From assembly GCA_963693305.1 (NCBI GenBank), contig OY855914.1:13827783-13891782 (forward strand): a stretch of DNA of 64,000 bases, given 5' to 3'. Under the pieces are notes generated by a model. The model ran no database searches and was not told where the DNA came from. It saw nothing but the letters and a program-made list of their open reading frames with translations. Shown one piece after another: positions 1 to 12,210 of the stretch. This stretch comes from Meandrina meandrites. Taxonomy: Eukaryota; Cnidaria; Anthozoa; Scleractinia; Meandrinidae. A program made the translations under genes and the position numbers. Positions within the stretch are counted from its first letter, which is position 1; every line of letters starts with the position of its first letter.

Positions 1-262
1 GAGATGGTTTTCCATTTAAGACAAGTTTTCTTATGACTTTTTGGTTGTTTTGGGAAAATCAACAATTAGATTTGACATGGAAAACCTGATCTACACCAGA
101 TTCACATCAGATGATTTTATTCTATCTTCAGATGATTTTTCGATGGATTTCTGTCGCTAATATGAATTCATATCAGTTATCAGGTCTATCAAGCAAACCA
201 TTTTACATAGCCCTATAAATATGTACATGTATACAACAGAAATGCTTGTTATCAGTTTCCAG
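1..262. other. Intron sequence before the first recognised GTF3C1 exon
   Basis: I see no coding or repeat signal that I can support. The segment is AT-rich and ends in a plausible branch/polypyrimidine region and an AG acceptor at 261-262. Confidence 0.4.
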
Positions 263-404
263 GACCACTAAGATACAATAATGAATTTAAGCTGATATCA
301 GAAGAAGACACTGGAAGAAGAGGTTCCTGCTCCAGCTATCATGTGCGTAAGAACATATCGGATGATGTACGAGATTGTGTAAACTTGGATACTGCATATG
401 AAAG
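263..404 (+). CDS. GTF3C1: GTF3C1 exon a (first recognised exon)
   Basis: GTF3C1 (TFIIIC220) is the largest subunit of general transcription factor IIIC. It binds the B-box of tRNA-type promoters in the nucleus and helps recruit TFIIIB and Pol III. This exon reads through GRRGSCSSYHVRKNISDD and ends in AYE plus a split codon before donor GTATGT at 405. It matches the vertebrate GTF3C1 N-terminal segment around a GSC...RKNI.ND motif (family knowledge). The acceptor at 261-262 is the best fit because the frame stays open upstream of the conserved part; an alternative acceptor at 300-301 would shorten the exon. The split Arg codon joins in frame to the exon at 1619. Confidence 0.75.
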
Positions 405-1618
405 GTATGTTATAAGAGTAACATTTTATTGCACTTATAATAGTGTACAGTATAAACTCTGCTCAATCTTTGCTGTCATCTGTTATTTAACAGAAGTTCA
501 CTTAAAGAGGTTCAACAGGTTGTATGTCCCAGCCTTTTGTGATGTGGCTAGGCTTCTGCACAAATAATTTAAACAGTTTCTTTTAGCTATTTATGGCAAA
601 TGAATCTAGTTCAATCCTAATTTTGTTTCTGTAACTGTGTAAAAATGTGACCTGATTTGGGAAAATGTACACTTAACAATTATCCTGCAAAATCGCGCAG
701 AATACCGCCTGATACTTAGCCGACAAAGCCATAGGCAGAGTTGGCTAAAAGCAGAGGATATATTCTGCAAGATTGAGCAGGATAATTGTCTTATTATTCA
801 ACAAATTGTCAACGAAACGCTTTTTGAAGCGAGAAAAACTGTGTGTCGTGCAACACCTTGCAAGATTTCGGACGTATCTTGGCAACCTATGTATATTGCA
901 GGATATCTGTTACCTACAGATGACAGATAACAATGACTTTCTGACCATATAGGGGCATCACGCGAGTTTGTTGAATAATAATAACAGATATCCATTAAAG
1001 GAGCAATGTCACAGTGTTTTTAGTCATTTTTCTGATTACTTTGAAATTGAAGGAAACCTCAAAATTATAATAGTTTTCTAACATAGAAAAACACCAAATA
1101 AATGGAGTAATAAAAATGTGAAAATAACCAACTAGGATGGTTTTGAGTGACGAAGACTAACCAACAAATTTGAAACAAATTGCCAATTTTGTCAAGATGC
1201 GTTGTTCGTGACATAGCTCTTGTAAACGGTGTAAAAGAATAGATAGTAAGTGGATAACAAACGACTATCAAAAGTGTTTACTAAATGGTTTCCTAGTTCG
1301 TTTGAATGGTTAAGGAAAAAAATCAAACAGACTGCCCAAAGCGTTAGAACGGTTGTCAAAGGTGTTTAAATGGTTTCCAAAATTGATTGAATAGCTAGGT
1401 AGATTTCCAAAACAGATAGATAGGAAACCTTTGAACAGTTAATCAAAACTTTTGAATGGATAGTGTTTCTAATTAAACAACTTCTCAAATTGTTCAAGCA
1501 GTATTATGGGCCCTTAACATTGTTGTTTAATCATTATCCCCAGCTGAATGATAAAATACATTCTAGCTAGTTAAATAATGCTTGATTGCTTGTTTTTTAT
1601 GAATCTTATCTCTGACAG
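405..1618. other. GTF3C1 intron; holds inverted-repeat hairpins
   Basis: No gene is seen. Two inverted pairs are visible. 676-704 pairs with 761-789 (ends ACAATTATCCTGC / GCAGGATAATTGT). 791-805 pairs with 967-984 (TTATTATTCAACAAA / TTTGTTGAATAATAATAA). They look like remnants of small fold-back or MITE-type elements. No clear target duplication was found. Confidence 0.45.
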
Positions 1619-1862
1619 ATGGGGAGACTGTCTTGTAATGGTTGCTTCTCAAGAGTTGAGAGAAAAAGCTGTTATTGGATTGGAGTGTGACCCTAACATT
1701 TCACTTACTGATATACAGTACTGTTTGTTGGAACATGTTGGACAGGCACGGTATCATGGACGCATGCAAAAAACAATTGGCTCTAGTTTCTTCAAGATTG
1801 AATCAAGAACAACATTTCATCATCTTAAAACACTGAGAAAAGCACATTTGGTAACAATGCAG
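1619..1862 (+). CDS. GTF3C1: GTF3C1 exon b, B-block-binding region
   Basis: The exon translates from a split Arg through WGDCLVMVASQELREKAVIG, then a region with DIQYCLLEHVGQARYHG and FHHLKTLRKAHLVTMQ. This corresponds to the B-block-binding winged-helix segment of TFIIIC220, in which the ILERLG.SR.QGELQ and HYHRKIL..NGLITMQ patterns are conserved in animals (family knowledge). The acceptor is CTGACAG at 1612-1618 and the donor GTAAAG at 1863. The exon is 244 nt long: one base completes the previous codon and the exon ends in phase 0. Confidence 0.93.
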
Positions 1863-2780
1863 GTAAAGTTCATTTCATGGGTTATTGATGTTTAGCATGG
1901 ATGTACTTTTTAAGAACCTGAATTATAGTATACTTATATTGCATACATTGTAAATAAAGATGTACAGCGGAACCTGGATTTAACAAAGTGTGAAGGGACT
2001 AGGGAAATTTCCGTTTGGCTTCTTTTTTGTACCTAGAAATGATGAACACCTATCTGATTCATATTTGATGACGTGAAAAATAATTAAATTAAAAGCAACA
2101 CAAAACAATATAATGCCGGGTTTGTACATGTACATGTATGTAATATGTCAAAAACCAGGGCGAGTGCTTCATCATGGATTCCAGACACCAAGAAACAGAT
2201 GAAAGCATGAGGCCGTAGGTTTTTTGCTTTTATCTGTTTCGAGGTGTCAGGAAAACCTGGGTCATGGGAAACCTGGAAAGTCATGGAATTTTAAAATTTC
2301 ATTTTCCAGGCCTAGAAAGTCATGGGATTTAAGTGTGGGTCATGGAAAGTCATGGAAAATGGTGTTTATTAAAAGCTATAAAATAAAGAAGTCTTTTTCG
2401 CAAAAAAAAAAGAAATGGTAAGAATGTACCCAAAATGAAAGATGATTTCTAAGACCTACATAACTAACTGATTAGAACAAATATTTTTTTTATGGAATTT
2501 TTAATTAAAGAGTTAATTACATCTGTATATTCACCTGAAGATGGCAATTTAACACCATCTTTCTTCAAAATGATCAATTTGGGGGTGTACTGATAGAAGC
2601 TTTTGACCAGGGTTGGACATTAGCACTTGTCCACTAAAATGCCCAGGCGAGTGTCACAACTGTCGGGTGAGTACAAGTCACCGTTCACTCGCCCGGTTTG
2701 GCAAGTACAATTTTCAGCTCTAGAATATATTATTCAAAATAAGCATAACTACACTGTCCACAGATAATAGCTTACAATGT
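1863..2780. other. Intron 2, proximal part; short direct repeats only
   Basis: No gene is seen. Around 2265-2360 the phrase GGAAAGTCATGG recurs several times, and 2156-2250 contains an imperfect inverted pair around GGTGTCAGG / CAGACACC. Nothing else is supported here. Confidence 0.35.
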
Positions 2781-3859
2781 TTGTACCATTTTGAAATCTC
2801 CCAGAAACCTGGCACTTTATTGCAAATTAATTTCTGGTTCGCAGACATGCAAAAAATAGCTTCACTTGGTAATCACAGATTTGAACTCAATGTGGAGATT
2901 TCTTCCTGGGGTGTCAAAAGTATCCGCTACCAAGAAAATACCGCTCCTGATAACAGCATGTCAACAACGGTCTGTGATTCTCGCGAATACGAAAAGACAA
3001 GGACACAAAAAATTTTCACTGAAGAATGCATTTGACACGGCTTCGAATGGAGTAGAATATGTTATTGCATGTTCCTTGTTTACGCCAGGATTTAAACGTG
3101 TATTGATGGATATTTCACTTAAAAAGAAAAGAGCCCAAGGAAACTTCCCTAATGTTGCTGGAGATTTTGTGGCGAGCAGTAAAGCTGCAAATTAATTTAA
3201 TCAGTCTTTTTAGGGGTCTTTCTCTTTTCACTTATTAAGGATTACAACATGTTTACATCTTTAACCAACTCATTTGTTAATTAATCGGTATATTTGAAAT
3301 GATTTTGCTGTTAAAATCAAATCAACTGTGATCAATAACGGCAGCAGAATAAGGATGTGCCGTTCCGTGAAAATTTGATAATTAAATTAGTTCTTATTTC
3401 TCAGTTTTATAATTAGATATGCAAAAACTTGGTGCAAATTTCTTAAGAAATAGGAAGCAAATCCTCTAGCTGTAATGGACTTTGAAAACCTTCCAAAGAG
3501 ATGGTTCTAGTTTTGATTTGTTTGTTACTTTAAAAAAGTGGCTTGTTTCGTGGGAAAAACAAAAGTATCATGTTACATACATTTACAACAAAAACAGAAG
3601 TATCATGTTACAGTGTTTTTTTTATAAAAACAAGTGTCTCATTTTACAAACAAACAAAAGTATGCTTCTGAGTTAATAATTGTTTCAATATGGCACTTTG
3701 GTAACACCCACAAAATTACGTGTTTGTCACAGTTTCGAATAGAGTAGAAATTACATGGTTGCTTCCTTCTGGGTTGTCAGGTGTCAATCTTTTGCATTGA
3801 TGAATTTTTCACAAAAAAGAAAAGAATACAAGCCATACATGTACATGTTTGGAATTTTT

Positions 3860-5287
3860 TTTTCATACAATGACGCGCTCGCAACTAAAAAAAACTTTTA
3901 TGATAAACTTGGGTCTTTGAAGAAAATTCTCAACATTTGGTCATCAAGAGACATTTCTGTTTATGGCAAAATTAATATAGTCAAAACGCTTGCGTTGTCG
4001 AAACTTACGTTTGTTTGCAGCGTGCTTGACACTCCGAATGGCTTTACTGAAGAGGTCAACAAAATAATTTTTAAGTTCATTTGGAAGTATAAGCAGCCTA
4101 AAATAAAAAAATCTACGATTATAAAATGTAAAGAAGAAGGAGGTCTGAATATGACTGACTTTACGGTATTCAATAAAGCTTTAAAATTATGTTGGGTAAA
4201 GCGCTTATGTTCTACAGATGACGCACCATGGAAAGCCATACCAATTTCACTGCTATCATCTGTAGGGGGCACACTAATCTTTGCGTGCAACTACGATGTC
4301 AAGCACATAAATTTAGATAAATCTCTTCCAAAATTTTACAACGATGTAATAACCTACTGGCAAGAGTTATCCAATAACGTACCTAAGACAAAAAGCGACG
4401 TTTTAAACCAGATAATATGGAATAACCAATTTATAAAAATAGGCAAAAAGTCAGTGTTCTTCCAAAATTGGCACCAAAGCGGTATAAAAAATGTATCCAG
4501 TCTCATAGATGAACAAAAAATATGCTTTCTTCCTTTTCAGTCCTTCCAACAAAAATTCCACATAAACTGCAACTTTCTACAATATTACGGGCTTTTATCT
4601 GCAATACCAAGTTCTTGGAAAGAACTTTTAAAATCACAAACCGGAAATTTATCCTCCTCTACACCAACTATAGAAAGCCTAACATGTAAAGTCATATATC
4701 ATCTGTTGATTAATCGAAAAAATCTGCCTCCGCCTACGGCAGACAAAAGACTCGTCAAGTGTGGTTTTGATCCATCGCAATGCCGCAAAGTGTACTCACT
4801 TCCCTTTGCTGTTACAAAGGAAGTCAAATTATCTGTGTTTCAATTCAAATTAATACATAATATCGTTAGTACCAACAGTCTCCTCTACAAAATGAAAATA
4901 ATCGATTCACCCACGTGTCCATTTTGCCCTGATACAGAGCAATCTATCGTTCATTTATTTGTTCGCTGTTCATCAGCCATATCTTTCTGGAATGAATTTA
5001 CTGAGTGGTACCGCGCACAATGCAAAGAGCATAGTGTGACAGCCTTTACAGAATACGAAATATTATATGGCGTCTTAAAAGGCTCATCTTCGCTTCAAAC
5101 AATCAACCACCTTATTCTCGTAGGCAAGTTTTTCTTGTTCATCTGCGCTAAAAATAACAAAAAATATCAATTTGCGGATTTTGTCGTCTCCGTGCGGGAA
5201 AAACTAGAACTCGAAAAATACATCGCCACACATGAGAATAAATTAACTCAATTTAATGTAAAGTGGAAAGATTTTTTGCAGAGTTAA
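3860..5287 (+). pseudogene. L1/Tx1-type LINE ORF2, C-terminal fragment (5'-truncated)
   Basis: The open frame covers only the region after the reverse-transcriptase core of an L1/Tx1-like non-LTR retrotransposon. It shows the thumb-like segment WSSRDISVYGKINIVKTL, a KFIWKYKQPKIKK stretch followed by GGLNM, and a C-terminal cysteine cluster CPFCPDTEQSIVHLFVRC typical of LINE ORF2 tails. Endonuclease and RT catalytic motifs are absent, so this is a 5'-truncated, inactive copy. The first ~35 codons of the open frame (from 3755) belong to the host repeat, so the element start near 3860 is approximate. The frame is intact for ~475 codons, which suggests a fairly young insertion. It sits in sense orientation in GTF3C1 intron 2. 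Confidence 0.85.
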
Positions 5288-5636
5288 AGTATGGATCACA
5301 GTTTCGGTAGCATTATTATGTCAGTCTCTTTATCTAGTAACTTTGTAAGTAATGCAGTAAGTAAGTAACGTAGTGCCCCGTAGATGGGAATTGTAACTTG
5401 TAAGATATTAGGGTTGTAGCGTGAGTAATTAGCGATGTAGTATAATTAAGTAAGTTAAGTAACGTATTGTAAGTGAGTGTTTGTTTTTGTAAGTATAGTA
5501 ATTAATTATGACGTGTCTTTTTAAAGCGATGTATTTCCACTTGATGTATGTAATGTGTTGTATTTAAGTGATGTATCTTGTAAGTCTTGTAGTATGAAGG
5601 TAAATAAAATGTTTGTTTTTGCAAAAAAAAAAAAAA
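5288..5636 (+). mobile_element. LINE 3' UTR and poly(A) tail
   Basis: This is a GT/AAGT-rich untranslated segment that follows the ORF2 stop. It ends in an A-tract at 5623-5636, and host repeat sequence resumes directly after it. A long target duplication was not resolved because the insertion point lies in an A-rich stretch. Confidence 0.75.
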
Positions 5637-6425
5637 GTTTTTAGAGTTTGTGACATGGAAACTTCCCAATTATTGTTGGAGACTCCGTGGCACCCACTGA
5701 AAACCACAATTTTTTTTAATTAGTCATTTAGGTGTCTTGATCATAAGCGTTGATGTTTCACGCATTTAATAAAATAATTAATCTTGTTGATTTTTTTTCT
5801 TTAAATGACAGTGTTTGTGTTTATTTTGAATAGTTTTGCTGTTAAAATTAAATCAACCACGATCAATAGCGGCAACAGAATAAGAACTTGTCATTCAGTT
5901 ACAATTTAATAATTGAATCAGGTTTTGTTTTCAATTGCATGAAAATTTACCTTTTGAAGGAAACAAATCTTTGTTGAAAGAGTTCTGACGAGCACTCTTA
6001 AACATACGCTAGTAATTTTCTCCCACTACTCAAAATCGAGTATCCAACAGTCTGAAAACTTTTCTAAAAAAAAGAAAACTTTTGCACGCATTGCGTGCCT
6101 ATGTTTTCAATGTGGCGCTTTGTAACACCCACAAAATGATGTGTTTGTCACAGTTTCAAATAGAGTAGAAATTACATTATTGCTTCATCCGGGCACGCCA
6201 GGTGTTAATCTTTTGCATTGATGAATATTTCACAAAAAAAGAGATCGGAAACAATACATGTTGAATCAAAATTTATGTTTGAACGAAACAAATCTTTGTT
6301 GAAAGAGTCCTGACGTACACTGTTAAACATGCGCTAATAATTCTCTCCCACTACTCAAAATCCAACAGTCTGAAAACGTTTCTCAAAAGAAAAATAACTC
6401 TTGCACGCATTGCGTGCAAATGTTT

Positions 6426-6907
6426 TTGTTTGTGACCATTATAACAGTATTACTGCTTACAGTAAATAAATTATATGTGATTTTATACATTATGATAAGT
6501 GTTTGTGATAAATTAAGTTTCGAAACTACTCTCGACTGAAAAAAAAAAAGAGTCGTGAACATAACCATGACCAACTGTCTAAATACTACTATAAGAAAGA
6601 GACATAAATTTATGTTTGTGACTAAAGGAAAATGGTGTGCTTGAAAACCCGGAATGGCAAAATAAGGCCATGCAGAGTTACAAACATGTAGGTATTTACC
6701 CGAAATGAAACAAAACTTGCTTGCGGTTACCTTTCACTCCAGTTTGGCTGTGGTTAGTTTTTGCTTGCTTTTAGCAAATCACTCCGGTTTGCTTGCAGCT
6801 AGCTTTTATTTGTTGGCTAGGGCAGTACTCTATCTCCATCTCTCCATTTCGAGCACGCCCAAAGGAAAATTATGTTAACAATATTTGATTATTTTTGCAA
6901 TTGGCAG
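6426..6907. other. End of intron 2
   Basis: AT-rich sequence without a supported gene. It ends in a polypyrimidine-poor tract and TTGGCAG acceptor at 6901-6907. Confidence 0.3.
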
Positions 6908-7093
6908 CCTGTTGTTGTAAGTACAACTCATCCAGTGAAGTTTGTGAGGAATGTCACCACTAATGTGGTGAGGTTAAAGCGGTTTCACATACAAGAACAC
7001 CACAAGTACGATGTTCTGGCTTCTAGACTTTGCAAGTTGTTGTTAGACTCACCAAGTCAGGAAATGGCACTGGTTGACATACGAAGACATTTT
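6908..7093 (+). CDS. GTF3C1: GTF3C1 exon c
   Basis: The exon is 186 nt in phase 0-0. It encodes PVVVSTTHPVKFVRNVTTNV, a LKRFHIQEHHKYDVLASRLC stretch and ...MALVDIRRHF before donor GTAAGT at 7094. It matches the animal GTF3C1 segment LLLLNRFHV..RSKYDIL..L immediately after the B-block-binding domain (family knowledge). Its phase fits both neighbours. Confidence 0.9.
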
Positions 7094-7584
7094 GTAAGTG
7101 GATATCATTTCTTAACTACATGTACGTACACTGCATAGTCATAAAGGTTGCCATAGAGCTTTGTGATGTCCCACATAAATTGTGTACATTGCAATAATTA
7201 GTGCTGCAAGTGTGCTGTTAAATTCAACCACTACAAACTATAATGTGAAGCTTATTAATGTCAGTATCCATTACAAATTATTTCAATTTGTAATCACTTA
7301 AAACTCATGAAAAGAACTGATCTGTCAATTTGGGGTATCAAATTGACTTACGCTGCTTTCAGCAAATTGATTGTTGATTGGGTATCAAATTTTATTATGT
7401 CCATTTTGAAATCACTGGTGATCCTTGCAATTTGCTGGCTCTCAGCAGTGCGATTTATTCACAAATAAATTATTGCACTATTTTTTACTCTAAATTGCAT
7501 CTTTTTCCTAGCCAAACTAAAACAAAACAACCAATCAGATTTCAAGGCTTGTTTAAAGTAACCAATCAAATTGCAGAAAAATTA

Positions 7585-7753
7585 CAGTTGAACCCCAATA
7601 ACTTGAACCTTCAAGGGAAATCGAAAAAGGTTCGAGTTATCGAGGGTAAAATTAGTAAGAAAATGACCTGGAGGGGAATCAAAAAAGGTTTGAGTTAGCG
7701 GGAGGTTTGAGTTATTGATGTTATTGAGGGTTGGAGTTATTGGGATTTAACTG
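7585..7753. mobile_element. Short Tc1/mariner-type MITE
   Basis: The 169-bp element has terminal inverted repeats CAGTTGAACCCCAATAACT / AGTTATTGGGATTTAACTG and is flanked by TA on both sides (7583-7584 and 7754-7755). It carries internal GGTTCGAGTTATCGAGGG-type repeats. It has no coding capacity. A TA target duplication is typical of the Tc1/mariner superfamily. A related fragment occurs near 24730-24765. Confidence 0.75.
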
Positions 7754-7825
7754 TAAATATAAAGAAAGCCGTTGTGTGGCTAATTTTGCAACTTTTGTTC
7801 GCAAAACTTTGTTTAATTAAAAAAA

Positions 7826-9440
7826 ATGGATGACATTAATTACTTGCAGTTCCCGGATGTTGATAATGAGCTCCTTCAAGTTGAAGATGTGCAATTAGGG
7901 GACTTTCCAACTTTCAGTCTCCATTTTTACGAATTTTTTGGCGATTTCTCTGTCACATCAACCCAAGGTCCGTGCAACCTGGAGCCCAGCAAAACAGAAA
8001 CTAACGAAAACAAGGCAACAACAAATCCAGAGCCAACAGAAGAAGTAGATGTTTCCAGGTTTCCTGTAATTTCAAATGATGCAATGCAAGAGCTCAAGTC
8101 TTTCGCTGTAACTAAAAATACATCCTGCTCAACAAACAATGGATGAATGTCTTCACAAGCTGGTGCCAGTTCCGCCATCTTGAAAATGCCACTATTGAAA
8201 CAATGGTGCTGGAAGAACTTGACAAGGTCCTGAGTAAGTTCTATGCCGAGGTAAAAAAGGAATGGAGACGATTACGAGCCAGAATCCCTTTAAGTCATGC
8301 AGAGTGGTACTTAAAGGACAAAACTATGCACTGTGTATGAGCATCCTGTGATAGAGGGAGTTTCACAACTCACAAGAAATCCTAAAATTAATGTGAAAGC
8401 CATTTCTCTGTGCCAGCAAGGAATGGGAAAGAGACCCAATAAAGCCCAGCCACGTGCACTCAAACCAGAAGAAGAGTCAGCCTTGTGGAAAAAAGGTCAG
8501 TTGGGTGATTTCAATGGAAAGGTCTTGACCGAACAACTTTAAAAACTTGACTGAGCAACTGGGAGTACGAGGTCATCAGGAGCACTATGTTGCTTTCATG
8601 GAGGACCTAATCATAAGACAGCAAGAAGATGGCACTGAAGCTGTAGAGTTCTGTGAAGGTCCCACCAAAACACGAAGTGGTGGTCTGACAATCAGACAAA
8701 CAACAACACCACAAGTTATGTATAGCACCGATGGCAGAAAAATCGATCCAGTGCAGCTCTTCAAGCTCTGGTTGTCCAAGCGACCTGAGGGAATGAAGGA
8801 CACAGGGCCACTCTATCTGAGCATCATCAATCATCCAAAATCAACAGATCTCTGGTACACCAAAATTCAAATGGGACAAAATACCATCGGCAATATCATG
8901 TCTGAAGACAAATAAGAAGTTGACCAACCACAGCATGAGAAAAACATTTGTGTCAAAATTGAAGAAGGCTGGTAAACCAGACAATGTTATCTGTGAAATA
9001 ACAGGCCACCCATGTGAATTTGTTAGACGACTATGATGAAATTGAGGAGAATGAAAGGACAGAACTGTCTCTTGTGATCAGTGGATATAAAGAAGTGCCA
9101 AACGGAATACTCCGAGCAACATCTCCAAGCAAAGCACTGCAAATGAAGCCTTAATTAACCAAGAGATTGCAGACCAACGAGCACCACTGGTTCCTATTCA
9201 TCACTTCCAACTACAAGGCCAAATGCATCAGATGGGCTTCAATCCTGGTTTTCAGCCAGCTGGATTTTCAGCATTTCCACCAAGTTTTCCTTCACAGTTT
9301 CAGAACCGCATTGCAGCATTTATTTGTGCTAGCGCTGGTAGTCCTGTGTCATCACAGAATTACACAGGCTGCACGTTTCATTTCTTCTCCGAAGACAGCG
9401 AGAAGTCTCAGCCACAACCACAGAAGAAATGAAGGGCTTA
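7826..9440 (+). pseudogene. Crypton-like tyrosine recombinase (DUF3504 type), frameshifted
   Basis: A decayed ORF set in three frames encodes a Crypton-type protein. The first piece starts at 7826 (MDDINYLQFPDVDNEL), followed by pieces at about 8143-8340, 8333-8542, 8547-8915 and 8916-9160. Recombinase landmarks are visible. LGVRGHQEHY near 8557 holds the first catalytic Arg. EFCEGPTKTRSGGL and GPLYLSIINHPK follow. TNHSMRKTFV near 8920-8950 carries the H-x-x-R box, and YDEIEEN near 9031 is the tyrosine region. At least three frameshifts break it, and a stop follows EDK at 8915. It lies in sense orientation in GTF3C1 intron 3. Element ends were not found; Cryptons lack TIRs. The identification rests on family knowledge of DUF3504/KIAA1958-like recombinases. 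Confidence 0.8.
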
Positions 9441-10199
9441 CATCATGGAGTCAGATGACGACAATTGAACTTTGACTTGCTTGGATTTTAAACTGATTGA
9501 ACTTTGAATTGAATTGATTGAACTTATCTGAACTGCTTGAATTTCCTTGAATGAAATATGTTTTTCCTTTGTTAAGCGCAACTAAGTTTTTGACACATGA
9601 CATGTAATTTAAGATCGACATTTTGAGATGTAAAAGCATTTCGGGTCCTGCTTTTTTACAAACCGGCTACTGGATCAATAAAATGTTGGTGCTGACTAAA
9701 ATCCTGTATTTATAGAGCAATTAAATTGTGTGATTTCAAAATGGATGTAATGAAGTGATAATTGAAATTTGTGTCATGCAATTTTGGTCTGAAATCATAC
9801 TTGTGATTTCAAATTGAACTTGCGCTGAGTGCTGGTTTGATTTTGTAATCACGTGTATGATTTCAGACCAAATTGCACTCCACTCAGTTCAATTACCATT
9901 ATAAAGTGCACTTGAAATAAAACTACTGCATTTTAGTAGATTGCTATAGCCATGTTGTATTGATAACCCTTCAAGCTAAGTGATGTTCGCTGATAGACAT
10001 TTTTGCATAAAAATAGAGTTTACTTCCCTGAAGGAATGGCTTGGCACACCAATTATGGCAGTCATTTCTTTCTTTTTGAACACCAATATGCATGGCTGCT
10101 ACAGTGATGTCATATGAAAAGGCTATTGTTTGTAAAATGCTTGGCTTGAAAACACATAAAATCAAAGGTTTTGAACTTCTATCCTTGACATTGTCTACT
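9441..10199. other. Intron 3 segment with an imperfect palindrome
   Basis: No gene is seen. 9778-9800 and 9855-9876 form an inverted pair around GGTCTGAAATCATAC, separated by 54 bp; it is probably the remains of a small fold-back element. Confidence 0.45.
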
Positions 10200-10367
10200 T
10201 GTTGCGTAGGGCGGGTAGGGAATCCAAAGAATACAGCTCTCTGATTAAACCAGTGGATTTATTGTATGATTATACAGAGTCAAGCGCGTGGTTTGAAAAA
10301 ACGTGTTCGTCACGCAAGCTGAAAATCACATCTCGAATTACAGTATGACTAAATTCCTATCGTAACA
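10200..10367 (-). repeat. Short LTR of the Gypsy element
   Basis: The 168-bp segment begins TGTTGCGTAGGG and ends CCTATCGTAACA, giving the TG...CA ends expected of an LTR. On the minus strand it follows a purine-rich tract (CGAAGGGGAGA) directly downstream of the pol stop, where a 3' LTR should be. A second, truncated copy lies at 12211-12287. Confidence 0.7.
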
Positions 10368-10460
10368 TCTCCCCTTCGATAAAAAAAAGAACGCAAAACA
10401 AATAAAAGAATATAAGATAACGAAATTTAATACACGGCCACTGTTTCGAGAGAATAACGA

Positions 10461-12178
10461 TTAGTCCGTGACAAAGTCATTGAATCTAGCCAGTTTTACA
10501 GCGATCCGCCCACTGCGGGTTTGGTATTCCTGGTTGTCATGGGTTATTAGAGGTCTTGAAGTTCCATTCTCTGTCAGTGGCTCATTCTCTTCCTGGTGGC
10601 TCTCTGGGGAAACGCTCTTCTCCTTGCTTATTGTGATCGGTGCTTCTTCTGTGACTTCTGGTTGTTCTATGGCCGGTTCTACGTCTTCGCTTGGTTCAAA
10701 CTTCCTTAAATGCCTTCGGTTGCGGATGTACACTTTGCCATCTGCCTGAACTTCATATGATCGGGGGCGCACTTCTTTTACCACTTCTCCGTCAGTCCAG
10801 GCTTTCTGCCCAGAGGTGACCGGCTGGATTTTCACCCTGTCGCCTTCATGAAGGTGCCGTAGGGCCTTTGATCCCCTGTCATAGTATCTTTGTTGCTTGG
10901 CCTGTCTTTGGAGGATGCTTTCTGTCGTATTTTGGACTACGTGTGGCCTAAGCAGGGTTGCCGAGACTGGAAGAGTCGTCCTGGTGCTTCTACTCATCAT
11001 TCTCTGGGCCGGGCTCGAGTTGTGTCCCTCTTGTGGTGTATTGCGGACGTTCAGGAGAGCCAAATAGAAGTCATTACCACTAGCTCTTGCCATTCTCAAG
11101 GTCTTCTTCGCCTGCTTGACTGCCAATTCAGCCTTCCCATTGGATTGGGGGTGGTGTGGACTGGTGTGCGTCTGCTTGATTCCGTAACCTTGTGCGAAAA
11201 CGCGAAACTCTTCAGCGGCAAACTGTGACCCGTTGTCAGAGACTATTTCATCTGGTATTCCATATCTTGCGATGTGGGCCTTTAGCTTCTTAATAACTGC
11301 TTGAGAAGTTGTGCTATACATGCGGTCTACTTCAAAGAAGTTAGAGAAATAGTCAACTGTCACCAGGTAGTCTTTGTTCTCAAACTGGAATAGGTCTGTG
11401 GCGATCTTTGCCCAAGGGCGATCAGGTACCTCGTGGCTCAGAAGAGGTTCTTTTTGCTGATGAGGGGCGTAGGTGAGGCAAATTTCGCATCGGGAGATGT
11501 AATCTTTCACCTCACTGTTCATGTTGGGCCAGTATATGCTCTCTCGTGCCCTCCTCAGAGTCGATTCTATTCCTTGGTGTGCTGTGTGTAGATCTTCGAT
11601 CATTTCCTTTCTGAGTGCCTTTGGGATGACCACTCTATCCCCACGAAGGATGAGTCCCTCTTGGACCACCAGCTCATCACGGATATGAAAGTATGGGGTT
11701 ACGGCTGAAGGTAAACTGTGCTTGTTTTCAGGCCATCCGCCTTGGATGACTGCCTTTACGTCCTGCAGGACGTTGTCTTTGGCTGTCTCATCCTTCAACC
11801 TCAAAATCTTGTCTTCGGACGCTATCATGTGGTTGATTTCTTCAATTTGAGGCATTTCCTCTATCTCCTCTTCAGATTCTGATCTGATTAAATGTGTTTC
11901 CTCGTCACTGAAGTGTCTGCTAAGCATGTCGGCCAGGTACATCTCTGATCCCTTCTTGTACTGAATGTTTATGTCATATCGCTGTAGGCGCATAAACATC
12001 TTCTGGAGGCGTCTAGGGGCTGAGGCAAGGGGCTTCCCAAATATTGTCTCCAAAGGCTTGTGATCGGAGTCCACAATGACCTTCCACCCGTAAGTGTACT
12101 GGTGAAAACGCTCAACACCAAATACAATGGCCAGGAGCTCTTTCTCGATTTGTGCATAGTTCGTTTCATAGTTCGTTT
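10461..12178 (-). pseudogene. Ty3/Gypsy pol fragment: RNase H end plus integrase
   Basis: The open frame runs from about 12178 down to 10461 (~570 codons). It starts inside the RNase H region (NYAQIEKELLAIVFGVERF, then VDSDHKPLETIF) and lacks protease and the RT core. Integrase follows. The HHCC zinc-binding region is HTAHQGIEST...CEICLT. The DDE core is seen as IATDLFQF, IVSDNGSQF and HPQSNGKAE. A basic C-terminal region contains GDRVKIQPV and an RNRRHLRKF segment. The 5' half is lost at a junction with A-rich sequence near 12180. The frame is uninterrupted, so the truncation is the main damage. It is antisense to GTF3C1 within intron 3. Confidence 0.9.
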
Positions 12179-12210
12179 AATCAGAAAAAAAAAAAAAAAC
12201 AAAAAAAAAA

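Larger units (their letters stand above)
3035..6425 (+). repeat. Decayed tandem array interrupted by a LINE
   Basis: A non-coding unit recurs at least three times. Copies can be followed through CGAATRGAGTAGAA (3043, 3735, 6157), the region reading GATCAATARCGGCARCAGAATAAG (3330 and 5858) and GAAACAAATCTTTGTTGAAAGAG (5960 and 6285). Copies also share the short palindrome GCACGCATTGCGTGC (6084 and 6404). Removing the LINE between about 3835 and 5636 leaves units of roughly 600-700 bp. No protein is recognised in the unit. Confidence 0.7.
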
